Assembly: GCF_028885415.1 (NCBI RefSeq)
Contig: NZ_CP118527.1
Span: 7,688,001-7,752,000 of the forward strand
Source: Streptomyces coeruleorubidus
GTDB lineage: Bacteria; Actinomycetota; Actinomycetes; Streptomycetales; Streptomycetaceae
Direction of reading: 5' to 3'
Length of the DNA: 64,000 nt
Numbering within the stretch: position 1 is the stretch's first letter; each line of letters begins with the position of its first letter. Below are positions 36,058-44,480 of this stretch, one piece after another. The position numbers and the translations under genes were made by a program. The notes under the pieces are model-generated. The model made no database searches. It saw nothing but the letters and a program-made list of their open reading frames with translations, and was not told the DNA's origin.

Positions 36058-36244
36058 CGACGCTCACGCCGCCCAGCAACTCGGGCTCCTCCCGGACCTC
36101 CAGCTTGGCGGGACCCTGGGGGATGCTGACCTCGGCATTCGTCCTGCGCCGGGCAGCCCAGAACCCGTCGGTGATACGGGCGGCGGTGGCGGGGCGCAGG
36201 GTGGTGCGCGCCCCGCGGGTGAGGCGGATGGGGCCGTGGGTCAT
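35939..36244 (-). pseudogene. Internally deleted GH127 (beta-L-arabinofuranosidase) mini-gene
   Basis: A 101-codon open frame starts at the ATG at 36244. Its first half (ARITDGFWAARRRTNAEVSI followed by PQGPAKLE) matches the N-terminus of GH127/DUF1680 enzymes. Its last part (VRLTAVPYCVWANRRQGPTR followed by VWIP) matches their C-terminus. Roughly 500 residues between are missing but the frame is intact. The start overlaps the stop of the upstream DUF397 gene (ATGA) and the end overlaps the carboxylesterase gene on the other strand by 119 bp. The catalytic domain is absent, so hydrolase activity is not expected. Confidence 0.7.
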
Positions 36245-36486
36245 GTTCCGCTGAGTGTGGACAGGAAGGCGGTCCAGGTGGCGGGGGTGAGGGTGAGGTG
36301 GGGGGTGGACGGGGTCTTGCTGTCGCGTATGTGGACGGCGGTGGGGTGGGCGGCTACTTCGACGCATGCGCCGCCCTCACTGCCGCTGTGGCTCGACTTG
36401 TGCCAGTGGTAGGCGACTTCGAGGCACTGGCCGCCCTCGCTGCCGCTGTGGCTCGACTTGAACCACTCAAGTGCGGTGCCGCTCAT
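36241..36486 (-). CDS. DUF397 protein with duplicated first motif
   Basis: Encodes 81 aa. The DUF397 signature KSSHSGSEGG...CxEVA occurs twice, 19 residues apart, followed by a single VHIRDSKTP ... LTLTPATWTAFLSTL ending, so the first half of the domain is duplicated. The ATG overlaps the XRE regulator stop by four bases. In Streptomyces, DUF397 proteins next to XRE/DUF5753 regulators and HATPase proteins form bld/whi-like regulatory modules; the molecular role of DUF397 is unclear, though some are proposed antitoxin-like partners. Confidence 0.85.
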   Translation of the reverse strand: MSGTALEWFKSSHSGSEGGQCLEVAYHWHKSSHSGSEGGACVEVAAHPTAVHIRDSKTPSTPHLTLTPATWTAFLSTLSGT

Positions 36487-37316
36487 GCTTCTCCCAGAAG
36501 ACGGTCCAACAGGTCCCTCGTGTCTTCGGTGTTGAGAGCCTGCGTCCGCAGCATCGCATACTTCTGAGTAAGGATCCCTACCCCGTCGGGGTCCGCGATC
36601 AGCTGGCTTCCACGCTGCGTCTCCATGTACGCGAGCCGCTGGTGCTCGGGGGTTTCCAAGGGAACGAAGGGGCCGTCGAGCCCCGCGTGCGAGGTGCGGC
36701 CGAGCGGCAGGACCTGGAGCGTGATCCCAGGCACGCCCGCATACTCGCGCAGCTTCCGCAACTGCTCGACGTAGACCTCCCGGCCGCCCAAGCGATCCCG
36801 TAGTACTGCCTCCCAGATGACGAAGCTCGTCATGGGCGGCACCTTGCGGTGCAGGATTTGCTGGCGCTCCATGCGCGTCGCGACGAGCTGCTCGATGTGG
36901 TCCTCGTCATAGACCGGCACACGACTGCGGAAGACCGCCCGTGCGTAGCCCTCTGTCTGAAGCTGTCCGGGTACGGCCAAGCTGTCGTAAACGGAAATCG
37001 CGATTGCCTCCCGCTCCCGATCCAGATACTCCTCCGCCCAAAGCGGTACGAGATCCACCTCCGGCATCTCCGACAACGCAGCCACCAACGCCCCTTTGGT
37101 ATCCAGGAGTTGATCCAACTGCTCCGCGAGATCCATCTTCAGCGGCCGTCTGCCCTGCTCGATGGACGCGATCTGCTGCTCGCCGACGACGAAGATCTCC
37201 CCGAGGGACTTCTGCGTATACCCGGCCGCTTCCCGGAAGAGGGCGAGCAGCGTGCCCACCATCCTCATCGCCGAGGCGTTCCTGCGTGACCGTCGTGACC
37301 GTGTCGTGGTGCTCAT
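36483..37316 (-). CDS. XRE-family HTH regulator with DUF5753 domain
   Basis: Encodes about 277 aa from the ATG at 37316 (MSTTTRSRR). A Cro/CI-type HTH lies at about 20-75 (LFREAAGYTQKSLGEIFVVG, then EQQIASIEQGRRP). The DUF5753 region follows (LVPLWAEEYLDREREAIAIS, SLAVPGQLQTEGYARAVF and IWEAVLRDRLGG). The family is expanded in actinomycetes and tied to differentiation and antibiotic control. It is coupled to DUF397 downstream and divergent from the HATPase gene. Confidence 0.88.
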   Translation of the reverse strand: MSTTTRSRRSRRNASAMRMVGTLLALFREAAGYTQKSLGEIFVVGEQQIASIEQGRRPLKMDLAEQLDQLLDTKGALVAALSEMPEVDLVPLWAEEYLDREREAIAISVYDSLAVPGQLQTEGYARAVFRSRVPVYDEDHIEQLVATRMERQQILHRKVPPMTSFVIWEAVLRDRLGGREVYVEQLRKLREYAGVPGITLQVLPLGRTSHAGLDGPFVPLETPEHQRLAYMETQRGSQLIADPDGVGILTQKYAMLRTQALNTEDTRDLLDRLLGEA

Positions 37317-37398
37317 GGCGGCGAACTCCCCACCCGCGCGCGTACTTGCACTGTTGCGCGCACGTACAACATGGCTGTACGAGTGCGCGCTCTGTTCC

Positions 37399-37920
37399 AT
37401 GATGGCCACGGAGTGTGACTGTCGTCCCGTGAATGACGAAACTCCACTCCTGTTCCAACCCCCGTCTCCGCGCCAGCGGTTCTACCGCCGGGAGCGCCAA
37501 TCCGTTCCGGCCGCACGCGCGTTCGCGCACGACGCGCTCATGGACTGGGGCGGGCACGGGCGCGCACAGGACGTGCTGCTCTGTGTGAGCGAACTGGCGA
37601 CGAACGCGCTCGTGCACGGCGTGCCGCCCGGCCGTGGATTCCTGCTGAGGCTGGTGCCGTACGGCGAGGACGGCGGCGTACGGGTCGAGGTGCACGACAG
37701 TGGCGACGGCGTGCCTGTGCTGCCGCGGCAGGACGTCCAGGAGCCCTGTGAGGGCGGGAGGGGCCTGCTGCTGGTGTCGGAGCTGGCGGACAAGTGGGGC
37801 GTGGGGGCGAGGTGTCCCGGCAAGATCGTGTGGTGCGAGTTCGAAGGCCGTGGCCGCGGTGCTGGCGACGGCAAGACCTCCAAGACAACTGGGGTACTGG
37901 TTGGTTGGGGGAGTTACTGA
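37399..37920 (+). CDS. HATPase_c-type anti-sigma-like ATP-binding protein
   Basis: Encodes about 173 aa from the tandem ATGs at 37399/37402. The N-box is visible as VSELATNALVHG, the G1 box as VEVHDSGDGVP and the G2 region as EGGRGLLLVSELADKWG, as in SpoIIAB/RsbW-like kinases common in Streptomyces. It is divergent from the XRE gene of the same module. The last sense codon (TAC) and stop (TGA) are contributed by the inserted IS630 element at 37917; without the insertion the frame would end in TAA at the same point, so the protein only gains a C-terminal Tyr. Confidence 0.85.
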   Translation: MMATECDCRPVNDETPLLFQPPSPRQRFYRRERQSVPAARAFAHDALMDWGGHGRAQDVLLCVSELATNALVHGVPPGRGFLLRLVPYGEDGGVRVEVHDSGDGVPVLPRQDVQEPCEGGRGLLLVSELADKWGVGARCPGKIVWCEFEGRGRGAGDGKTSKTTGVLVGWGSY

Positions 37921-39083
37921 CTTCGGCTCGTCAGGGTGAGCTTTCCTGAAGTGCCTGCTGGGCCTGGGGTAGTGGCTGTATTCCGTGGTGTGTGAGGTAT
38001 GCGGGTGGGGGCGGGCTGACCCCTGCGGGACGTCAGCGCCGGGAGATGGTGCGGATGAAGGCGGCCGAGCTGTTCGAGCAGAAGATCAAGCCGTCCGAGG
38101 TGGCACGGCGCCTGCGGGTGAGCCCGAAGTCGGCTTACCAGTGGCATCAGTTGTGGCGGGACGGCGGCGTGCAGGCGCTGGCCTCCCGCGGCCCGAGTGG
38201 ATCGCGATGCCGGCTGTCCCCGCGCTGTCTGGAGAACCTGGCCGCATACCTTGATGAAGGACCGGCCGCGCACGGATGGGTGGAGGACCAGGTGTGGACC
38301 GCCGCCCGGGCAGCCACGCTGATCGGCAGGAAGTTCCACGTCTCCTACAGCGTTTCGGGAGCCACGAGGCTGATGCACCGGCTCGGCTTCAGCCCGCAGG
38401 TCCGCGCGGCGGGTCGCCGAACGCGACGAGCAGGCCGTGACCCTGTGGAAGGAGGCGACCTGGGCCGAGGTAAAAGGAGCCCGGGCGGCCTGCGGGGGCT
38501 ACATCTGCTTCGAGGACGAGGCAGGCTTCACGCGACAGCCGCCCAAAGGACGCACCTGGGGCCGACGCGGCCACACCCCGCAGGTGACGGTGAGCGGTCG
38601 ACGCTCAGGTCGCCTGTCGGTGGCCGGGCTGATCGCCATGCGGCCCGGCTCCCACACCCGGCTGTGCCACCGCCTGCGCACCCACCCCGCGGGCAAAGGC
38701 AAGCGCCGCAGCATGGGCGAGCGCGACTTCATTGCACTGGTCGACGGCGTCCACCAGCTCGTCAAGGCGCCGATCGTGCTGGTCTGGGACCGGCTCAACA
38801 CCCACGTCTCCCACGCTATGCGTGAGTTGATTGCCGAGCGTGACTGGCTGACGGTTTTCCTGCTGCCCGCCTACTCGCCGGACCTGAACCCCGTCGAGTG
38901 GGTATGGGCGCACGTCAAGCGCAGTCTGGCCAACCTCGCCGTGGTCGCTCTCGACCGGCTCGAAGCCCTCGTACTCAACCGGCTCAAACGCCTCCAGTAC
39001 CGCCCCGAAACCCTCGACGGCTTCATAGCGGGCACCGGCCTGACCCTCGACGACCCAGCCTCACCTTGACGAACCGAAGTCAG
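37917..39083 (+). mobile_element. IS630-family insertion sequence, complete ends
   Basis: The element is about 1167 bp. Its ends are inverted repeats: left CTGACTTCGGCTCGTCAGGG and right, read inward, CTGACTTCGGTTCGTCAAGG. It is flanked by TA at 37915-37916 and 39084-39085, the TA duplication expected for IS630/Tc1-type transposition. Inside is a frame-disrupted DDE transposase. An inverted, nearly identical but truncated copy lies at 41603-41974. Confidence 0.88.
37992..39069 (+). pseudogene. IS630 transposase in two frames
   Basis: The first frame (from 37992) encodes the HTH part: AAELFEQKIKPSEVARRLRV and SPKSAYQWHQLWRDGG. The second frame encodes the DDE domain, with FEDEAGF, LVWDRLNTH and SPDLNPVEWVW giving the three catalytic acidic residues. 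The two parts join near 38402 by a shift of one base forward (plus-one type). No A-rich slippery run is seen there, so mutation is more likely than programmed frameshifting, although many IS630 members use two frames. Confidence 0.75.
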
Positions 39084-41068
39084 TAAGGACGGGGATGTGC
39101 GGCGAGCCAGTCCTGCAGTTCTCGGTGGCGGAACTGATAGGCCACGCCAGAGACCCGCAGCAGGCCGGCCCCGTAGGCCCAGTGCAGGAAGAACCCCAAA
39201 CGCCACGGTAGCCGCCAGCGTGAGCAACACAGGAAGATCAGGTAACGGCGGGACGCCCTGGCTTGGAGCCAAGTACCGCAGATAAGCCCAAGCGCGATCC
39301 CGGACGCGACCCCGGAGGCGTGCCCGGACAGGACCCACAGCACGAGCCCGGGGATCAGGCCGATCATGGGCCCGGTTGCGAGCGCATACAGGAGATCGTT
39401 TCTCACCACGTAGCGGGGGTCGGTTGAAGTGACGTCGCCCAGAGATGCCGTGGAGCCGACCCCGAGCAAAAACAGGAGCCCGAACCCAACCCCGGACGCG
39501 ATCCCGAACACGAACCGTGTTGCGAAACCCAAGCCGATCCCGGAGATGAGTCCCATCATGAGTCCCCACACAAGCATCTCGCGGCGGCGAGCTGGGCTAC
39601 GCGCCCAACTGAGCGTGTTGGGCTCTGCAATGACGGAGCGACTGGCCTGCCATACGGCCACGAGGGTGAACAACACGAAGGCCGTCGAGAGGCTGGCGCC
39701 GTCCGGGAGCTTAGTCAGAGCAACACCCGCAGCCAGGACAACAACGGCTGTGAGGAGAAGGTCGACTGCCCGGACGCGGCGAAGGCCCGCCATCGGCCAT
39801 AGCTGGTGCAGGACGAGGTCGGTGCCGCCGCCGACACGAGGAGGAGCGTCGGCGGCCAGGTACGTGGCGAGGTGGGAGAGCCAGCGGTGGATTTGGTCGG
39901 GACGGTATCTGCCGGAGCGGGTGGGGTGTTGGTGGGCGGCGGCGGGCAGGTACAGACTCAACAGGTGGTCGCGGATCTCGGTGGGGGAGTCCAGGGCGAG
40001 CATGTCGCCGGGTTCACGCAGGTAGGCAAGGGTGTCGGCATCACGTTCCTCGTAGGCGACGGCAGCCAGGTTGAGTCGCCACGGAGTGCTCAGGGCGCGA
40101 GCCAGGGGACCGTCGGGCGCGGTGGTGAGTGTGTCGAGCAAGGGGACCCAGCGGCTGGGGCGGGTGCTGCGGGCGGTCAGATACGCGGCGGCCTGTGCTG
40201 GAGCGACAGGAGCGATTTGGATGCGGGCGGCCTCGCGCATCCGCACGTCAAGCGCGGCCAACTGCTCGTATGGGTCGGTGCGACAGGTGAGGATGACCGG
40301 GGCGCTGCCAGTGGGGGCTTGGTAGGCGTTGAGCTGCTGCAGGGCGCGTGCGGCGCGACGGTGGGCGAGTGGGGTGGCATCGGTGTCCATCTCGTCCAGG
40401 CCGTCCAGGACCGGGAGGATCCGGTGCTGATCGACCAAGGCCGACGCGTCGGCGGCCGTGAGGCCACGGTCGCGGAACTGCCGGTGTATCTGGTCGGTCA
40501 ACCAGTCCTGAAAGGGGCAGTCGGTGTCCCAGCCGGCCAGGGAGAGCCGGACCGGGACGGGGTCCGTTTCGGTGCGGTTGGGGTGGGTCAGGAGGCCCAG
40601 CAGGAGGTCCAGCACAAGGAGAGTCTTGCCGGCGCCCGCGTCGCCGGTAACAACCAGCCGGGCCGGATGCAGCTCTCGGTAGTAGGCAACGATGTCGGTG
40701 AGGCGACCGCTCGGCGCGGCACCGGTGGCGTTGTTGGCCGGCTCCAAGCGGTGGTGGAAAGTCAGATCGATACGGTGTGCACCGGGCCCGATCAGCTGAG
40801 CGCGCTGTCGGGTTTCGGCCGCAGTCACTGCGGCGGCCAGCATGGCCGCCTTGGCGCCGGGGTCTGCTGCCTCTCGTCGGTCGTCGCGGTAGGCGGCCCA
40901 TGCCAGGTAAGCGGCAGGCATGGTGGGGGCCAGGGCGATCATCGTGGCGGACATCCGCGCCACCTGAAAATGCTTGGTCAGCCACAACGCCAGCGCCGCA
41001 GCCGTGACCTGCAAGACGGCATAGATGGCGGCAGCCCGACGCGTCCGCGATCGTGTCATGGCAATCAT
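39080..41068 (-). CDS. Membrane NACHT-domain NTPase
   Basis: Encodes about 662 aa from the ATG at 41068 (or 41059). Two hydrophobic segments (about 12-60) precede a NACHT module: Walker A TGDAGAGKTLL (141-151), Walker B ILPVLDGLDEM (217-227), and sensor-like VILTCRTDPYEQ (258-269). After about residue 435 come five or six more membrane spans, and the protein ends with YQFRHRELQDWLAAH, typical of Streptomyces NACHT proteins. NACHT ATPases include bacterial antiphage sensors (bNACHT/Avs-like), but no nuclease or other effector is seen, and a signalling or developmental role is also possible. The stop (TAC TGA) is supplied by the adjacent IS630 end. Confidence 0.82.
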   Translation of the reverse strand: MIAMTRSRTRRAAAIYAVLQVTAAALALWLTKHFQVARMSATMIALAPTMPAAYLAWAAYRDDRREAADPGAKAAMLAAAVTAAETRQRAQLIGPGAHRIDLTFHHRLEPANNATGAAPSGRLTDIVAYYRELHPARLVVTGDAGAGKTLLVLDLLLGLLTHPNRTETDPVPVRLSLAGWDTDCPFQDWLTDQIHRQFRDRGLTAADASALVDQHRILPVLDGLDEMDTDATPLAHRRAARALQQLNAYQAPTGSAPVILTCRTDPYEQLAALDVRMREAARIQIAPVAPAQAAAYLTARSTRPSRWVPLLDTLTTAPDGPLARALSTPWRLNLAAVAYEERDADTLAYLREPGDMLALDSPTEIRDHLLSLYLPAAAHQHPTRSGRYRPDQIHRWLSHLATYLAADAPPRVGGGTDLVLHQLWPMAGLRRVRAVDLLLTAVVVLAAGVALTKLPDGASLSTAFVLFTLVAVWQASRSVIAEPNTLSWARSPARRREMLVWGLMMGLISGIGLGFATRFVFGIASGVGFGLLFLLGVGSTASLGDVTSTDPRYVVRNDLLYALATGPMIGLIPGLVLWVLSGHASGVASGIALGLICGTWLQARASRRYLIFLCCSRWRLPWRLGFFLHWAYGAGLLRVSGVAYQFRHRELQDWLAAHPRPY

Positions 41069-41602
41069 GCTGGCCAGCCCGCCCCGTCGCAGGAGTCCGT
41101 TTCACCGGTTCGCTGCCGGATTGTGACGAGGCGCTACGGACCGATTTCGGACCAGTGGACTGATGCAGCTGTCTACGGTCGGGCGGCCTGTTGATTGCAC
41201 AAGGTTTCCGTTGGTGGAGGTGGCAGGACGGTTGTGAGCCGCTGGGAGCCCGTGGCCGCTCGCCGGCCACCGCCTTTTGAGGTGCTGAGCCGGCTGGAGG
41301 CCCCACCTCACGATGCAGGACAACAGGTGGCTGTGACGAAGGGGCTTCCCGGTGGGTGCGTGCGTGCGCCGGCTGCATACCGATCAGTCTCATCGAACGC
41401 GCTGTCTGCCCAAAACCGCAGTTCAGTACCTGGCGCAGCCGACCGCTGCTCAGCACGGCGGTGGTGAGTACTGGACTGGCCACCTGTAACGCTCAACGGC
41501 CAACTGAAGTGCTCAGTCACAGCAAGGTGCAGAACGGCCTTGCATCAGGGATGCCCGCGTGTGACGTGCATCTCACTTCGCGTTTGGATCCTGTAGGGCG
41601 GC
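41069..41602. other. Intergenic gap upstream of the NACHT gene
   Basis: About 530 bp between the NACHT start and the truncated IS copy. Its base composition is somewhat lower in GC than the neighbours. No gene, clear promoter or repeat was recognised. The truncated transposase frame continues a short way into it (to 41573). Confidence 0.5.
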
Positions 41603-41974
41603 GTCCTCCACCCATCCGTGCGCGGCCGGTCCTTCATCAAGGTATGCGGCCAGCTTCTCCAGACAGCGCGGGGACAGCCGGCATCGCGATCCACTCGGGC
41701 TGCGGGAGGCCAGCGCCTGCACGCCGCCGTCCCGCCACAACTGATGCCACTGGTAAGCCGACTTCGGGCTCACCCGCAGGCGCCGTGCCACCTCGGACGG
41801 CTTGATCTTCTGCTCGAACAACTCGGCCGCCTTCATCCGCACCATCTCCCGGCGCTGACGTCCCGCAGGGGTCAGCCCGCCCCCACCCGCATACCTCACA
41901 CACCACGGAATACAGCCACTACCCCAGGCCCAGCAGGCACTTCAGGAAAGCTCACCCTGACGAGCCGAAGTCAG
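41603..41974 (-). mobile_element. Truncated inverted copy of the IS630 element
   Basis: This 372-bp segment matches the left third of the IS at 37917-39083 in inverted orientation, including the end sequence GAAGTCAG at 41967-41974 and adjoining TA. The transposase fragment (to GWVED) differs from the full copy at only two residues, SRSPSG for SRGPSG and LEKLA for LENLA, so the copies are recent relatives. Homology stops abruptly at 41603 and the frame runs into unrelated codons ending at 41573. Confidence 0.85.
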
Positions 41975-42130
41975 TAGTACTCCAGCTGTAGATCGTGATC
42001 TTGCTGGTGGTGAGGCTGAGGGCGTCTGGGGTGGCCCGTGAGCGCGTGAGTTGGCCCGTGGGCGTCTGGGGTTGGCCGGTGAGCTCTCGGCCTTGAGAGA
42101 GCAGGTCTGCGGGAGTGGTCGCTGTCTCCG

Positions 42131-42718
42131 TCAGGTACGGGACACGTCGGCCGGGTTGTGGCGCCGGTAGTAGCGGGCGACGCGGGTCCGGTTACCGCAG
42201 CGGGTGGGGGAGCACCAGCGACGGCGGGGGTGTGACGACAGGAACACCATGACGCAGTCGTCGGCCTCGCACTCCTTGAGCCTGCCGATCGCGGGGGCGC
42301 TGAGCAGTTCGGCGGCGGCCTCGGCCAGCAGTGCGGCGAGGCGGGTGCCGAGGGGGCCGGTGCGGCGGGAGATGGCGGTGACCGCGGTGCCGTCCCAGCC
42401 GAGTTCGCGAACAGATGGCGCCGCACGCTGGGCCTCGGTGAGTCCGCGCAGGGCGGACCCGGGGGGTTCGGTTCCGTTCAGCAATGCCCGGACGGCGGCT
42501 TCGGTGTGTGCTCGGACGGCGTGGACGGGGGCGAGGTCGGCCCGTGTCGGTGCGGTGTCCCGGACCTCTCCCTGGACGCGGTCCCCCTCCAGGGCCAGCC
42601 AGTCGGACAACTGTCGCGGGGTGGCGAGCAGATCCACGCGCCCGTCGGCGTCCACCGGGCGGGTGTTGACCAGGTCCAGAGCCAGGACCTCACCGGTCAG
42701 CGGTGCACTGTCAGCCAT
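42131..42718 (-). CDS. CGNR zinc-finger regulator
   Basis: Encodes 195 aa. The N-terminal ABATE-like region includes EVLALDLVNTRPVDADGRVD. The C-terminal CGNR zinc finger is complete: KECEADDCVMVF, then RRRWCSPTRCGNRTRVARYY. The four cysteines should bind zinc and the region is thought to bind DNA. It is divergent from an alpha/beta hydrolase 84 bp away, a frequent regulator/target arrangement in actinomycetes. The 150 bp beyond its 3' end hold short direct repeats (GGGCGTCTGGGGT twice, near 42026 and 42061) but no gene. Confidence 0.85.
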   Translation of the reverse strand: MADSAPLTGEVLALDLVNTRPVDADGRVDLLATPRQLSDWLALEGDRVQGEVRDTAPTRADLAPVHAVRAHTEAAVRALLNGTEPPGSALRGLTEAQRAAPSVRELGWDGTAVTAISRRTGPLGTRLAALLAEAAAELLSAPAIGRLKECEADDCVMVFLSSHPRRRWCSPTRCGNRTRVARYYRRHNPADVSRT

Positions 42719-42740
42719 GCCCTAATGCTACATCGCTCGC

Positions 42741-42770
42741 TTGACACGTTAGTCGGGGCGAGGCTAGGAC
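42741..42770 (+). promoter_or_regulatory. Sigma-70-type promoter of the alpha/beta hydrolase
   Basis: TTGACA at 42741-42746 and TAGGAC at 42765-42770 are 18 bp apart. CTAATGC is repeated at 42722-42728 and 42770-42776, flanking the promoter, and could be the CGNR binding site. AAGGAGG at 42788-42794 follows with correct spacing to the ATG at 42803. Confidence 0.6.
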
Positions 42771-42802
42771 TAATGCATCTTTGCGCCAAGGAGGCATGTG
42801 AC

Positions 42803-43696
42803 ATGACGTCCGCGACACCGCCCCGCATTGCTGTTCCGGCCCGGACCGTCCACCGGTTCGTCGAGGTCGATCAGGTGGAGGTCTTCTACCGGGAGTCCCT
42901 GCCCGAGCGTCCCGACGCCCCGGTGGTGCTGCTCCTGCACGGCTTTCCCTCCGCCTCGCACCAGTTCCGCCGCCTCATCGACACCCTCGGCCGCCACTAC
43001 CGGCTGATCGCCCTCGACTACCCGGGCTTCGGACACACCCGCGCCCCGGACGGGTTCACCTACTCCTTCGAGCGGCTCGCGGATGTCGTCGAGCGCTTCA
43101 CCGAACGCCTGGGCCTAACCCGCTTCGCGATGTACCTTTTCGACTTCGGCGCCCCCGTCGGCTTCCGCCTGGCGCTCCGCCGCCCGGATCGTGTCGCGGG
43201 CCTGATCGTGCAGAACGGCAACGCGTACGCCGAGGGGCTGTCGGAGGCGGCCCGCGAGTTCACCGCCCTCACCCCCGACACACCTGGCGCCGAGCAGGCC
43301 GTCCTTGGCCTGTTCACCCTGGGCGCCACCCGCGCCCAGTACGAGGGCGGCATCGCCGCCCCTGAACTGATCGCCCCCGAGGGCTGGGTGCTCGACCAGC
43401 ACTTTCTCGACCTGCCCGGCCGCAAGCAGGCGCAGCGCGCGCTTGCCTACGACTATAAGAGCAACATCGCCGCCTACCCCGACTGGCAGGCGTGGCTGCG
43501 CAAGCACAGGCCGCCGACTCTGATTACCTGGGGCAGCCGCGACCCGTTCTTCCCCGAACCCGGCGCGCTTGCCTACCTCTCCGACCTGCCGGACGCCGAA
43601 CTCCACCTGTTCGACACCGGTCACTTCGCCCTGGAGGATCACTTGCCCGAAATCGCCCTGCTGATTGCCGACTTCCTCACCCGCACCTGGGCCTGA
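42803..43696 (+). CDS. Alpha/beta hydrolase with Asp nucleophile (epoxide hydrolase/dehalogenase-like)
   Basis: Encodes about 297 aa from the ATG at 42803, eight bases after AAGGAGG. Motifs are VVLLLHGFPSASHQFR (HGxP oxyanion motif), ALDYPGFGHTRAP, the nucleophile elbow MYLFDFGAPVGFR with Asp in place of Ser, LITWGSRDPFFPE and the catalytic His in FDTGHFALEDH. An Asp nucleophile places it with epoxide hydrolases and haloalkane dehalogenases rather than esterases. The substrate is unknown. It is probably controlled by the divergent CGNR protein. Confidence 0.85.
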   Translation: MTSATPPRIAVPARTVHRFVEVDQVEVFYRESLPERPDAPVVLLLHGFPSASHQFRRLIDTLGRHYRLIALDYPGFGHTRAPDGFTYSFERLADVVERFTERLGLTRFAMYLFDFGAPVGFRLALRRPDRVAGLIVQNGNAYAEGLSEAAREFTALTPDTPGAEQAVLGLFTLGATRAQYEGGIAAPELIAPEGWVLDQHFLDLPGRKQAQRALAYDYKSNIAAYPDWQAWLRKHRPPTLITWGSRDPFFPEPGALAYLSDLPDAELHLFDTGHFALEDHLPEIALLIADFLTRTWA

Positions 43697-43870
43697 CCGG
43701 CCCGTTCGCACTCGTCATATCGCCGTGGTCGAGGCATGGGCAGCCGGAGCGACGGCGACCCAGAGGGCTAATCCCGATGCTCAGCCACCCAACTCAAAGC
43801 TCACGGGTGCTCAACCACAGGTGGCGGCCGGTGCGGGGACGGGTGCGGCCACCGTTGATCATCGTGAGTT

Positions 43871-44480
43871 GTGTGGACAAACGATGAGACGGTGCCTCCC
43901 GCCCGGTGGCGGGAGGCGTTCGAGGTGACCATGGGCTGGATCGCGGGCCGGTTCGCTCGGTACGAACCCCGCCTGCGGGCCGGGCGGTTGGTGCTGGGAC
44001 TGCTGTCGGACCTGCCGCGGAAGAACTGCTGGACGATCGCAGAGTGGGCCGGGGAAGCCAGCCCGCGGCATGCAGCCCCTGCTGTGCAGGGCCTCCTGGG
44101 ACGCCGACGCGGTGCGTGACGACGTTCGCGACTACGCACTAGAGCAGCTGCACGACGACCAAGCAGTCCTCGTAGTCGACGAGACCGGCGACCTGAAGAA
44201 GGGCACCCACACCGTCGGGTTCCAGCGCCAATACACCGGAACTGCGGGTCGGATCGAGAATGCCCAGGTCGCCGTCTACCTCGTCTACGCGGGACTGTGC
44301 GGGCACCCGGCGGTGGACCGTGAGTTGTACATCCCTCGCTCCTGGACGTGCGACCCGGATCGCTGCCGGGCCGCAGGGCTGGGCGAGGACACCGCCTTCG
44401 CGACCAAGCCGGAACTGGCCGCCCGTATGATCGGCCGGTTTCTCGGCGCCGGGCACCGCGTGGGCTGGGTCGCAGCGCCA
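43871..44480 (+). pseudogene. IS701-family transposase remnant
   Basis: The first frame reads WREAFEVTMGWIAGRFARYE and LSDLPRKNCWTIAEWAGEAS. After a one-base shift near 44070, a second frame reads RASWDADAVRDDVRDYALEQ, VLVVDETGDLKKGTHTVG and TAGRIENAQVAVYLVYAG. All match IS701-type DDE transposases. The sequence stops at about 44480 (GHRVGWVA), before the rest of the catalytic domain, and runs directly into an MFS transporter fragment. No terminal repeats were found. Confidence 0.8.

Noticed and set aside
37992..38825. Full-length reading of the first IS630 frame as the complete transposase
   Set aside because: After about residue 137 the frame becomes Arg/Gly-rich nonsense while the DDE motifs continue in the next frame.
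39806..41194. Plus-strand frame opposite the NACHT gene
   Set aside because: Gly/Val/Gln-rich with no domain; the minus strand has Walker motifs and membrane spans.
37917..41974. Composite transposon carrying the NACHT gene
   Set aside because: The second IS copy is truncated and lacks one end, and no flanking duplication of the whole unit was found, so active composite mobility is not supported.
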